Shown piece after piece: positions 8,481 to 16,192 of a DNA stretch of 42,236 nt. The notes below the pieces were generated by a model. The model did no database searches. It had not been told where the DNA came from and was given only the letters and a program-made list of their open reading frames with translations. Source of the DNA: Sporosarcina luteola (lineage in GTDB: Bacteria > Bacillota > Bacilli > Bacillales_A > Planococcaceae); NCBI RefSeq assembly GCF_007991495.1, contig NZ_BJYL01000031.1, positions 1 through 42,236 of the forward strand, in the 5' to 3' direction. Every line of letters starts with the position of its first letter. Within the stretch, counting starts at the first letter, position 1. The translations under genes and the position numbers were made by a program.

Positions 8481-8669
8481 ATGAAAATTGCAGAAGTTGG
8501 AAATATTATAGAGTTTAAAGATGGTTTACAAGGGATCGTTGAAAAGGTTAATGAAAACTCGGTGATCGTCGATTTAACATATATGGAAAACTTCGATGAA
8601 CTCGAGCTTGAAGAAAAGACCGTTATCAATCATAAACGCTATACGATTATTCATGGCAGTGATGAGTGA
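8481..8669 (+). CDS. ykvS: DUF2187 family protein (YkvS-like)
   Basis: 62-residue small protein rich in beta-strand pattern, with the family phrases GNIIEFKDGLQGIVEKVNENSVIVDLTYM and HKRYTIIHG, which I recognise from YkvS/DUF2187. It looks like an SH3-like small barrel; the molecular role is unknown. AAGGAG lies about 11 bases before the ATG. The lipoprotein gene follows after 48 bases with its own strong ribosome site, and may be cotranscribed. Located in the gene neighbourhood expected from B. subtilis (ykv region). Confidence 0.82.
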   Translation: MKIAEVGNIIEFKDGLQGIVEKVNENSVIVDLTYMENFDELELEEKTVINHKRYTIIHGSDE

Positions 8670-8717
8670 AACAAAGTTGCACGACAAACGTCCAATTAGG
8701 TATAGGAGGGATTTTCA

Positions 8718-9347
8718 ATGAAATTAAATTGGAAAGTTTTATGCACAGGATTTGCAGCTGTGATTCTCCTTACGGCTTGTGGGACGGATGCAAATCCAAA
8801 AGAAGACACAAACTCGAATACTTCGGGACAAGTCACTGATAGTACCAATGGAAGTTCGGCAGACAACAACGATTCAGCTAATGTTAATGAAGCAGATGGA
8901 AACGATGCATCTGACAACATGACTGAAGCTCAACTAACTGAAAGTGATGAGCAGTCATTTTCACTAGAAGTTTTGCCTGAATATACATTGACGAGTGAAG
9001 AACCTGGACGAGATAGTTTATATGCGGAGCAAAACTCGAATGCCTTTATGCGAATTGAAACAAGAGCGATCGAAGAGGGTGCTTATGACAATTTGTTAGG
9101 GAATATGAAAGAAGTTTTAACCGCTTCAAGCGACGGTATGGAACCTGAGGAAGTCGAAAACATCTTTACAGCTGCAGACGATAATGAAATTAAAAACGTC
9201 AAAGCATTTAAAGTAGAAACGAACGAAGGTCCAGTCACAGGTATCCTATTTGAGAAAGAAGATAAAATCGTTAGACTTACCATTTTCGATACAGTTGAGG
9301 AAGAATACAAAACAGACTTCATCAACATGGCGCAAACCATTAAGTAA
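8718..9347 (+). CDS. Predicted lipoprotein with acidic, low-complexity linker
   Basis: 209 residues. A type II signal peptide ends in the lipobox LTAC, with Cys at about 21, so the protein should be anchored on the outer face of the membrane. Residues 25-75 are rich in Asn, Ser, Asp and Thr and look disordered. The remaining 130 residues form an alpha/beta domain (SFSLEVLPEYTLTSEEPGRDSLY onward) with no motif I can name. GGAGGG is 9 bases upstream of the ATG. It could be cotranscribed with ykvS and is followed by an R2 repeat. Function unknown; the acidic content suggests an extracytoplasmic stress or binding role, which is speculation. Confidence 0.85.
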   Translation: MKLNWKVLCTGFAAVILLTACGTDANPKEDTNSNTSGQVTDSTNGSSADNNDSANVNEADGNDASDNMTEAQLTESDEQSFSLEVLPEYTLTSEEPGRDSLYAEQNSNAFMRIETRAIEEGAYDNLLGNMKEVLTASSDGMEPEEVENIFTAADDNEIKNVKAFKVETNEGPVTGILFEKEDKIVRLTIFDTVEEEYKTDFINMAQTIK

Positions 9348-9354
9348 TAAACAA

Positions 9355-9571
9355 AAGCGTAGGGCGCCTGCTTAGGCGCGACAGGCATAAGGCGAAGATG
9401 CGGAACGGCGCACTTTGCCGTGTAGTAGCTTTGACTTATGACCCCGAGCCAATCGAACTGCGAAGTGTTCGATTTGCCGTATTTCTGCGATTTTTGCAGA
9501 AATTAAGGCATCCTTCAAGCGCCCGGAGCTGGATGATAAAAAGCGGAGAGCGCCTGTCGCCTGAAGCTGGA
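9355..9571 (+). repeat. R2 intergenic repeat, copy b (long form)
   Basis: Same hallmarks as copy a (AGGGCGCC, GCGACAGGCATAAG, CTTTGCCG, CTTATGACC, GCTGGATGATAAAAAG). It adds an insert holding GTTCGATTTGCCGTATTTCTGC and a perfect short hairpin TTTCTGC/GCAGAAA. The insert is shared with the copy at 38180-38352 but absent from 8241-8384. It begins directly after the lipoprotein stop codon. Confidence 0.8.
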
Positions 9572-9580
9572 TGATAAAAA

Positions 9581-9614
9581 GAAAAAAAGCCGAGCAGCTG
9601 ATGGGCTGTTCGGC
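9581..9614 (-). terminator. Terminator of the MarR gene
   Basis: GCCGAGCAGC (9589-9598) pairs with GGCTGTTCGGC (9604-9614), one G-U pair. On the minus strand the stem is followed by TTTTTTTC. It lies just after the MarR stop codon at 9625. Confidence 0.85.
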
Positions 9615-9624
9615 AGTTTTGTGT

Positions 9625-10065
9625 TTACGAAAGATCTTTTACAGATAGCCCTAATTTCTTAAGCAGTTCAATCGCCGTATCCTGTTCCTCATCGGTAAGA
9701 GTAGACATTAAGGATTGAATGTTTTTTTCGTGGGATGGAAAAATCTTTTCGATCAGGTCCTTACCAGCTTGTGTAATGGACATATAAGTGATTCTTTTAT
9801 CCTCTGTACAAAAAACACGTTCCAATAGTCCTTTTTTTTCGAGTTTATCAACAACATACGTCATCGAACCACTGCGCAGCAAAATCTTTTGTCCAATCTT
9901 TTGAATCGGCTGTCTGCCCTTATGATATAACAGTTCAAGCACTGCAAATTCGGTAGGATTAAGCTCATATGTTTCTATTAATTTATTCGCTTCTTCCAAA
10001 ACGACCTTACTCGCCCTTGAAAGAACGATAAATAATTTTAATGCGCGTTCAGTATCTTTTCCCAT
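9625..10065 (-). CDS. mhqR: MarR-family transcriptional regulator, MhqR-like
   Basis: 146 residues, winged-helix dimer of the MarR family. Helix-turn-helix and wing lie around QPIQKIGQKILLRSGSMTYVVDKLEKKGLL (about 53-82) with the wing at EDKRITYMSIT. The phrase NPTEFAVLELLYHKG matches B. subtilis MhqR (YkvE), which represses quinone-detoxification genes. The target genes (mhqNOP, mhqED, azoR2 in B. subtilis) are not in this window, so the regulon here is unknown. A strong promoter at 10110-10139 carries a small palindrome between its -35 and -10 boxes, which suggests autorepression. The start is an ATG preceded by AAGGTGG. Monocistronic with its own terminator. Confidence 0.85.
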   Translation of the reverse strand: MGKDTERALKLFIVLSRASKVVLEEANKLIETYELNPTEFAVLELLYHKGRQPIQKIGQKILLRSGSMTYVVDKLEKKGLLERVFCTEDKRITYMSITQAGKDLIEKIFPSHEKNIQSLMSTLTDEEQDTAIELLKKLGLSVKDLS

Positions 10066-10109
10066 TAGTTCGTTTCCACCTTCTAGTTTCCTACAAACGT
10101 TTTGCCACT

Positions 10110-10139
10110 ATTATATCTGACAGATGAAGTTAATGTCAA
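10110..10139 (-). promoter_or_regulatory. Sigma-A promoter of the MarR gene with a possible operator
   Basis: On the minus strand TTGACA (10139-10134), 18-base spacer, TATAAT (10115-10110). The palindrome ATCTG-A-CAGAT (10114-10124) overlaps the -10 box and spacer. Binding of the MarR protein there would block RNA polymerase; this is inference from position. Confidence 0.75.
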
Positions 10140-10144
10140 AAAGA

Positions 10145-11572
10145 CTAAATGACAGATTGCTTTCTTGCTAATTTACGACTAGCTTCATCAAGCGCCCTAG
10201 GAAATGTCAAAGTGAATTTCGTCCCCACCTCAACCTGGCTTTCAACGGAAATCGTTCCCCCATGGTCCTCTACTGCTTTCAGGACAAAAGGCAAGCCTAG
10301 TCCCGTTCCTCCTGGTTTCGAACTAAAAAAAGGCATGAAAACTTGGTTTACTTGATGACGCGTCATACCTTTTCCCGTATCCGCAACGAGTAGGACGAGT
10401 TTTTCTTCTCTTTCCGAAATCTGGATGGTGAGCTTTCCACCGGTTTTCATTGATTCCAATGCATTTTTGAATAAATTCAGAAGGACCTGTTTAAACTTAT
10501 CCGGATCCCCATATATAAGCGGGTCTTTGTTCAATTCCACTGAACTTATCACTTCAATTCCATCCATCACTGCTTTTGGCTGCAAAATTGAAACCATATC
10601 GCTAACTAGTACCTCCAGCGAGAATATGGATTTCCTTTTTTTAGACGGTTTTGATAGGACAAGCATCTCACCTAAAATCGATTCCATTCGATCGATTTCA
10701 TCTTCAATTACAGATATATAACGGATGGAATCCTCTGTTGCAGATGCTTTCAGCAACTGGGTAAATCCTTTCAATGTTGTGATTGGATTTCTGATCTCGT
10801 GTGCAATACTTGCTGCAATTTGTCCGATTGCGGATAATGAACCCGAATGAGCTAATTGTACTTGTAAGTTCTCTTTTTCCGTTGCATCTGTCATATGGAT
10901 AACAAAAAAATCCGTTTCCTCGTCATAAAATGTTATAATACGATAGAATCTTTTGTCCTCCACCGATTTCTGATACTTTATAACAGATTCGACACACCCT
11001 TGTTCTGTAGCCTGTTCGAGGCAATTTGGAAGCTTCTCAATATTTTTAGGATCAAGCAAGGAAAAAACTTTAGTAATAGGTTCACCGACCAGTTCCTCTC
11101 TAGATTGGTCAATGTAAACTGTATGCATTTCATTAACATCCAATATTTCACCTTCACGGTCAACCAATAACATGAAGTTTGCGGATTGTTTGAAGATATT
11201 TATATACGTTTTAAGAGAAGGTATCTTTTGGGGGTCCAAGACATCGAAAAGCGCGATGATTTTATTGATATCTGGGTAATAAAAAAACTGCACATCAATC
11301 TTTCGCTTTTTCTTATACAGGATTTCCATCGGTAATATTTCCATTCGTATTTGGTCTGATTCTGCTGCTTTCGCTGCAAACTCTGTCCAAGCATATAAGG
11401 ATGACGAGTCAATGACTTCATCGATAGTACGTCGTATTTGATTGTCGAAATGGATCTTAAATGGCTCATTTTTGTAAAGTATGTTTCCATTCAAATGCAA
11501 GATTAAACCTGGACGGAAACTTTCATCCAATAAAAACGACATGCTTTTTGCTATTTTATCAAGATTACTCAA
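10145..11572 (-). CDS. Soluble PAS sensor histidine kinase, sporulation-kinase type
   Basis: 475 residues with no membrane segment. The N-terminal 135 residues are unassigned, a PAS domain follows (about 135-235), then HisKA with the phosphoacceptor His258 in IAHEIRNPITTLKGFTQLL, and HATPase_c with N box (LFKNALESM), G1 (ADTGKGM), F box and G2 (GGTGLGL). The H-box wording is that of the KinA-KinE group feeding the Spo0F/Spo0A phosphorelay, and no response regulator is encoded next door, which fits an orphan phosphorelay kinase. The start is TTG at 11572, seven bases after GAAGGAGG. A longer ATG start at 11626 would place that ribosome site inside the gene. B. subtilis has kinA in the ykwC-ykyB neighbourhood, but orthology is not proven. 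Confidence 0.88.
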   Translation of the reverse strand: MSNLDKIAKSMSFLLDESFRPGLILHLNGNILYKNEPFKIHFDNQIRRTIDEVIDSSSLYAWTEFAAKAAESDQIRMEILPMEILYKKKRKIDVQFFYYPDINKIIALFDVLDPQKIPSLKTYINIFKQSANFMLLVDREGEILDVNEMHTVYIDQSREELVGEPITKVFSLLDPKNIEKLPNCLEQATEQGCVESVIKYQKSVEDKRFYRIITFYDEETDFFVIHMTDATEKENLQVQLAHSGSLSAIGQIAASIAHEIRNPITTLKGFTQLLKASATEDSIRYISVIEDEIDRMESILGEMLVLSKPSKKRKSIFSLEVLVSDMVSILQPKAVMDGIEVISSVELNKDPLIYGDPDKFKQVLLNLFKNALESMKTGGKLTIQISEREEKLVLLVADTGKGMTRHQVNQVFMPFFSSKPGGTGLGLPFVLKAVEDHGGTISVESQVEVGTKFTLTFPRALDEASRKLARKQSVI

Positions 11573-11760
11573 ATGGATGCCTCCTTCGCCTTTTACAAGA
11601 CAGTATGTAAAATAACGAGATTTCATGCAAGTTAACTTTGTTTTATAACACTCTTGTTTCAGATTATTTCATATTATCAGTCAAAGTTATATAGTACGGA
11701 AGATCTGAATTGAGAAATGCAAGCATGAGCTAAAAGTATTATATTAAAAGGAGCAACAAA

Positions 11761-13503
11761 ATGAACATAGTCCTAACGACTTTGAATGCAAAGTATATTC
11801 ATACTAATCTCGCCATCCGGTATTTGAAATCATATGTCACACCTGAATACGAACCAATTCTCTCAGAATATACAATCAAAGATCCTATATTGAATATTGT
11901 ATCAGATATTCATCAAAAAAAACCGAATATTGTTGGATTTAGTTTGTACATATGGAATATTGAGGAGTCTATAAAAGTCATCAGGGTCTTAAAGAAGACG
12001 AATCCTGGATTAGTCATTGTTGCCGGGGGTCCTGAAGTGACTTACGACTATGATAAATGGCTGGAGAAAGTTCCCGAAATCGATTTTATCGTCATCGGTG
12101 AAGGAGAAAGGACATTTAAGCAATTACTCGATTACCATGCTGGGAAGATCGACCTGAAGGATGTACAAGGCATTGCATATATAGAAGAAGGCAAGCTAAA
12201 ATCTACAGCTCCCGGACCGAAACTTGACTTAAGGGATTCCCCCTCACCTTTCAGATTCGAAGAGGACATTCCACATTTACCTAATCGGGTCACATACATC
12301 GAGACGAGCCGAGGCTGTCCGTTCTCATGTCAATTTTGTCTCTCTTCGATCGAAGTCGGCGTTCGTTACTTTAATCGTGAAGGAATTAAGGAAGATATCC
12401 GTTATTTGATGCAAAACGGCGCGAAGACAATTAAATTTGTCGATCGCACATTTAATATTAGTCGAAGTTACGCTATGGAAATGTTCCAATTTCTAATTGA
12501 TGAGCATCTGCCAGGAACAGTATTCCAATTCGAAATAACCGGTGACATTATGCGTCCCGAAGTGATTAACTTCTTGAACGAAAACGCACCGGAAGGACTG
12601 TTCCGCTTTGAAATTGGTGTCCAATCGACAAACGATCTTACGAATGAACTTGTCAAGCGAAGACAAAATTTCGATAAGCTTTCACGCACTGTAATGATGG
12701 TGAAAGAAGGCGGCAAAATTGCTCAGCATCTTGACTTGATTGCCGGATTGCCCGAAGAGGATTATGATTCATTCAGAAAAACATTCAATGATGTGTTTGC
12801 GATGCGCCCAGAAGAATTGCAACTAGGTTTCCTCAAATTATTAAGAGGGACGGGTCTGCGCATCCAGGCCGAACAATATGGTTATACGTATATCGATGAG
12901 GCGCCTTATGAAATTCTATCCAACAACGTTTTGACATTTGACGATATTTTACGCATCAAGCAAACGGAAGATGTACTTGAAAAGTATTGGAATGACAATC
13001 GAATGCCAAGGACGATCGAATACCTTGTAACTGAAGTGTTCGAAACACCTTTTGACTTCTTCCAGCAATTCGGTACGTTTTGGGAAACAAAAGGCTGGTC
13101 GAGAATTGGGCACCAGCTGCAGGACTTATATACGCGACTGGAAGAGTTCCTTATCGACTATGGCACAGCAGATATGAGGATCATACAAAGCCTGATGAAG
13201 ATCGACTATTTAGCGCACCACTCCTTCCAACCGCGCCATATCTGGTGGAAAGATGATTTGAACCCGGATACAGTGTCGATGCTCGAACGATTGATTCTGG
13301 ACGACACGGAGCTCTTAAACAGAACGACAACACCGACCCGCCTCAATGAGAGGAACATTCGAAAGCACACGTTCATTACACCCGTTGCGATTCGACCGAA
13401 TGATAATGACTTTGTCGAAGAAGACGGCTATCTTGTCTCCTTCTTCTGCCGGGGACATCAACCACAATTCCATTTTCTTGAACTCGCGCATATTGAAGTT
13501 TAA
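11761..13503 (+). CDS. B12-binding domain radical SAM protein (DUF4080 type)
   Basis: 580 residues. An N-terminal cobalamin-binding-like domain (about 1-135, with GFSLYIWNIEE and the GGPEVTYD loop) is followed by a radical SAM core with CxxxCxxC in RGCPFSCQFC (about 184-193), which binds the 4Fe-4S cluster. GLPEEDYDSF and the strand order follow the family, and a DUF4080-like C-terminal domain covers about 370-580. No DxHxxG base-off cobalamin motif is evident. Related proteins occur across Firmicutes; the reaction is unknown. AAAAGGAG lies eight bases before the ATG. Monocistronic, ending near an R1 remnant and a shared terminator. Confidence 0.88.
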   Translation: MNIVLTTLNAKYIHTNLAIRYLKSYVTPEYEPILSEYTIKDPILNIVSDIHQKKPNIVGFSLYIWNIEESIKVIRVLKKTNPGLVIVAGGPEVTYDYDKWLEKVPEIDFIVIGEGERTFKQLLDYHAGKIDLKDVQGIAYIEEGKLKSTAPGPKLDLRDSPSPFRFEEDIPHLPNRVTYIETSRGCPFSCQFCLSSIEVGVRYFNREGIKEDIRYLMQNGAKTIKFVDRTFNISRSYAMEMFQFLIDEHLPGTVFQFEITGDIMRPEVINFLNENAPEGLFRFEIGVQSTNDLTNELVKRRQNFDKLSRTVMMVKEGGKIAQHLDLIAGLPEEDYDSFRKTFNDVFAMRPEELQLGFLKLLRGTGLRIQAEQYGYTYIDEAPYEILSNNVLTFDDILRIKQTEDVLEKYWNDNRMPRTIEYLVTEVFETPFDFFQQFGTFWETKGWSRIGHQLQDLYTRLEEFLIDYGTADMRIIQSLMKIDYLAHHSFQPRHIWWKDDLNPDTVSMLERLILDDTELLNRTTTPTRLNERNIRKHTFITPVAIRPNDNDFVEEDGYLVSFFCRGHQPQFHFLELAHIEV

Positions 13504-13545
13504 TTTATCTAGTAAAACGAAGCAGTAAAATGTTCATAGCAAATT

Positions 13546-13589
13546 CTGTTGCTTGTAGTGGAAAGCGTCCGCCTGGAACGGAAAGCAAC
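13546..13589 (+). repeat. R1 repeat, internally deleted 44-base copy
   Basis: CTGTTGCTT at the left and GGAACGGAAAGCAAC at the right match the ends of the R1 copy at 535-671, while most of the middle is missing. This is what an internal deletion derivative of a terminally inverted element looks like. Confidence 0.65.
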
Positions 13590-13604
13590 TTTTCATGTTA
13601 AACT

Positions 13605-13648
13605 AAAAAAGCATCTTCCGACCATATTGATCGGCAAGATGCTTTTTT
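13605..13648 (+). terminator. Bidirectional terminator between the radical SAM gene and ktrD
   Basis: AAAAAAGCATCTT-CCGA pairs with TCGG-CAAGATGCTTTTTT. A-run on one side and T-run on the other make it usable from both strands. Confidence 0.88.
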
Positions 13649-13650
13649 AT

Positions 13651-15000
13651 TCACCCTATAATCACTCGCTCTTTTGGATAAGAATACGGTCTCTTATTCG
13701 TCTTGCCGCCTAAAGTATAAAGGAATGAAATCAATCCTACTCGCCCAATGAACATCAGGACCATAATGATCAATTTTCCGATGACCGATAAATCAGAAGT
13801 GATGCCAAGTGACATTCCACACGTTCCGAAAGCGGATGTAATCTCAAATAATAACGCAACTACAGGTACATTTTTTTCAGTTATAAGTAAAATTAACAAT
13901 GCCGTCATCACCATTACGGCGGCGAGCAAGATGACCGCGTATGATCTGTAAACGTCAATCAGTTTAATTTCACGTCTGAATATATTTATAACATTATTGC
14001 CCCGTGCAAAATTGATAAGAAATAGAACAGCGATAGCGAATGTAGTCGTACGGATTCCCCCACCTACCGAACTTGGAGAAGCACCGATGAACATTAAGGA
14101 CGAAATGAAAATATCCGTTGCATCACTGAATTGGGTAATATCATAAGTCGTCAACCCTGCGGACCTCGCTGAAACTGAATGGAATAAAGAAGCAAATATC
14201 TTTTCATGCCATGCGAGTCCTTTGAATGAATGAAAGGATTCTAAAATGAAAATCAATACAGCGCCCCAAACTAACAGCAATCCGAACGTAACAGTCGTAA
14301 TTTTGGTAAATAAGGAAAATCTGAAGTTTGGCACCTTTTTTGAAAAATACCCCTTCACTTCAATGAGCACCGGAAAACCGATAGCCCCGAGGATAATTAG
14401 AATCATTATGACGGATTGGACAAAATAATCGCCAAAGTAAGGATGCATGGAAGAACCGGTTATATCAAATCCTGCATTCGTCGTAGCTGATACCGACATG
14501 AACATGCCGTTCAACAAAGCCTCACTGAAAGAGTCGTAAAACCTCATGATATATAAGGTTAAAATAATTCCACCGATTGCTTCAATCATGAAGATGATTA
14601 CAACAATCTGTTTAATGAGCTGAACGACCCCAGCTAAGGAGTATTGATTATGGTCCACCATGATCAATTGACGCTCGCGTAATCCAATTCTTTTCTTTAC
14701 AAGAAGCCAGAAGAACGTACCGATTGACATGATGCCAATTCCGCCAAATTGAAGGACAAGCATGAGCATGACTAGTCCAAAGACAGAATACGTATCGCTT
14801 ATGCTAATTGAAGTCAATCCGGTTACGCTCACTGCACTCACTGCGGTAAATAGACTGTCTATGAAGCTGACTTTCACCCCAGGTAAATAGACGCCCGGAA
14901 GATTCAAAAAAAGAAATGAAAAACCGATAGCCAAGAAATAATAAAAAACGATAATTTGAGCAGGGGTGAACCTATGCAAATTTTCCCTTGTCAGTTTCAT
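13651..15000 (-). CDS. ktrD: KtrD/KtrB-type potassium channel subunit (Trk/Ktr family)
   Basis: 449-residue integral membrane protein with four M1-P-M2 repeats that form the K+ pore of a Ktr system driven with Na+ or H+ and gated by a cytosolic KtrC/A RCK subunit. The four filter loops are visible: SVTGLTS (about 58), TTNAGFD (about 175), SARSAGLTT (about 280) and AFGTCGMSLG (about 392). The phrase FIGASPSSVGGGIRTTTFA is the intracellular loop region. Length and wording fit B. subtilis KtrD (YkrM) better than KtrB. No KtrA/KtrC gene is adjacent, as is also true of ktrD in B. subtilis. Start ATG with AAAGG upstream. Confidence 0.92.
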   Translation of the reverse strand: MKLTRENLHRFTPAQIIVFYYFLAIGFSFLFLNLPGVYLPGVKVSFIDSLFTAVSAVSVTGLTSISISDTYSVFGLVMLMLVLQFGGIGIMSIGTFFWLLVKKRIGLRERQLIMVDHNQYSLAGVVQLIKQIVVIIFMIEAIGGIILTLYIMRFYDSFSEALLNGMFMSVSATTNAGFDITGSSMHPYFGDYFVQSVIMILIILGAIGFPVLIEVKGYFSKKVPNFRFSLFTKITTVTFGLLLVWGAVLIFILESFHSFKGLAWHEKIFASLFHSVSARSAGLTTYDITQFSDATDIFISSLMFIGASPSSVGGGIRTTTFAIAVLFLINFARGNNVINIFRREIKLIDVYRSYAVILLAAVMVMTALLILLITEKNVPVVALLFEITSAFGTCGMSLGITSDLSVIGKLIIMVLMFIGRVGLISFLYTLGGKTNKRPYSYPKERVIIG

Positions 15001-15080
15001 GCCACCAGTACCTTTCTATATTGAAGGAATCATCTCTTCATTTTAGAGAACTTTTCCCTAAAATGAAAGGATTGAACGTG

Positions 15081-15118
15081 AAAAATTAAAGGCCAGCACA
15101 AAATTTCATGTGCCGACC
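15081..15118 (-). terminator. Terminator of the terC gene
   Basis: GGCCAGCAC (15091-15099) pairs with GTGCCGACC (15110-15118), two G-U pairs. On the minus strand it is followed by TTTAATTTTT. Confidence 0.75.
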
Positions 15119-15130
15119 CTACCCATTCAC

Positions 15131-15877
15131 TTATTTCTTGTTTTTAACGATAGCTGTCACATATCCACCGACAGCGATTCCCGCGAGTACAATCCAGAAG
15201 ATTGATTTCCATAAAGTCGAATGCGGAAATGACTCATCAATAATCATTAAATTCGGATGCGCCAAAGTGAGAACGACCAATTTGACACCAACCCAGCCGA
15301 CGATAAGAAAAGCAGCTGTTTCGAGAGAAGGATATTTTTCAAGCAATACAACGAACTGCCTTGCAGCAAATCGGATAATGATCAGTCCGATAATCCCGCC
15401 AAGTAACATGACTACAAATTGACCGCCATTGATGCCGCCGATATGAAAATCTCCAAGTTCAGGCAACGTCACTGCCAACGCAACAGCAGCAAGCATGGAA
15501 TCGAGAGCAAATGCGATATCCGCGAGTTCCACCTTTAATACCGTCATCCAGAAACCGGATTTTTTCCGCGGCTTCTTTAAATCATCATGGTCATCTTTCC
15601 CTTTATCCAATAAGCTCTTAATCGATATGAATAAAAGATACGCTGCTCCTAAAGCCTGTATTTGCCAAATATTCACTAAAAACGTAATCATGAATAATGC
15701 TGCAAATCTAAAGACAAATGCTCCAAGGAGTCCGTAGAATAGGGCTTTCTTTTGTTCTACTTTCGGTAGATGTTTTACCATTACTGCCATGACGACTGCA
15801 TTATCTGCCGCCAGTAACCCTTCTAATGCGATCAATACAACAAGTACCCATGCGTATTCTAATAATATTGCTTCCAA
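15131..15877 (-). CDS. ykoY: TerC-family membrane protein, predicted manganese exporter (YkoY type)
   Basis: 248 residues, about seven or eight membrane helices. The two family signatures carry acidic residues inside the membrane: EGLLAADNAVV (about 19-29) and ELADIAFALDSM (about 117-128). TerC proteins export Mn2+, or load it into secreted enzymes, and keep cytosolic Mn2+ low. The preceding leader is a yybP-ykoY manganese riboswitch, which supports the metal assignment strongly. Start TTG at 15877 with AAGGAGG seven bases upstream. Monocistronic. Confidence 0.93.
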   Translation of the reverse strand: MEAILLEYAWVLVVLIALEGLLAADNAVVMAVMVKHLPKVEQKKALFYGLLGAFVFRFAALFMITFLVNIWQIQALGAAYLLFISIKSLLDKGKDDHDDLKKPRKKSGFWMTVLKVELADIAFALDSMLAAVALAVTLPELGDFHIGGINGGQFVVMLLGGIIGLIIIRFAARQFVVLLEKYPSLETAAFLIVGWVGVKLVVLTLAHPNLMIIDESFPHSTLWKSIFWIVLAGIAVGGYVTAIVKNKK

Positions 15878-15903
15878 CCTATTTCCTCCTTATTTTTCCA
15901 TAT

Positions 15904-16053
15904 AAAAAACCCTCACCTAATAAAAGGCAAAGGTCTCGCTAAGTCAGAAATTTAAGTGTAAATCCCACTATCATAACCGATGGCATTTGCCATGTATTGA
16001 CGACTATGAAATAGGTTGCCCTATAGCTACTCCCCTTTGACAACTGTCAAAAG
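15904..16053 (-). promoter_or_regulatory. yybP-ykoY manganese riboswitch with overlapping terminator
   Basis: On the minus strand the leader contains AAAGGGGAGTAGC (16040-16027) and, about 90 bases later, GCGAGACCTTTGCC, the two conserved blocks of the yybP-ykoY class. The block CCTTTGCCT (15933-15925) can instead pair with AGGTGAGGG (15918-15910), which is followed by six T (15909-15904). Mn2+ binding should hold the aptamer, prevent that terminator and allow terC transcription. The alignment of blocks is seen; ligand and mechanism are known for the class. Confidence 0.93.
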
Positions 16054-16083
16054 TGTTATTAAGTTGTTGAGTGCTTTCAAATG

Positions 16084-16112
16084 ATTATACCATCAATGGA
16101 AGACTGATACAA
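16084..16112 (-). promoter_or_regulatory. Sigma-A promoter of the riboswitch-terC transcript
   Basis: On the minus strand TTGTAT (16112-16107), 17-base spacer, TATAAT (16089-16084), ending about 30 bases before the riboswitch. Confidence 0.75.
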
Positions 16113-16150
16113 TTCATAGTCTGAAGTTTTTTAGCGACCCAGCTTACTTC

Positions 16151-16189
16151 AAACATCCGGAGATCATTTCCCTTCATCTCCGGATGTTT
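16151..16189 (-). terminator. Hairpin after the RND transporter gene
   Basis: AAACATCCGGAGAT (16151-16164) pairs perfectly with ATCTCCGGATGTTT (16176-16189). The stem is strong but the T-run on the minus strand is only TTT; the plus-strand side is T-rich. Confidence 0.7.
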
Positions 16190-16192
16190 AAT

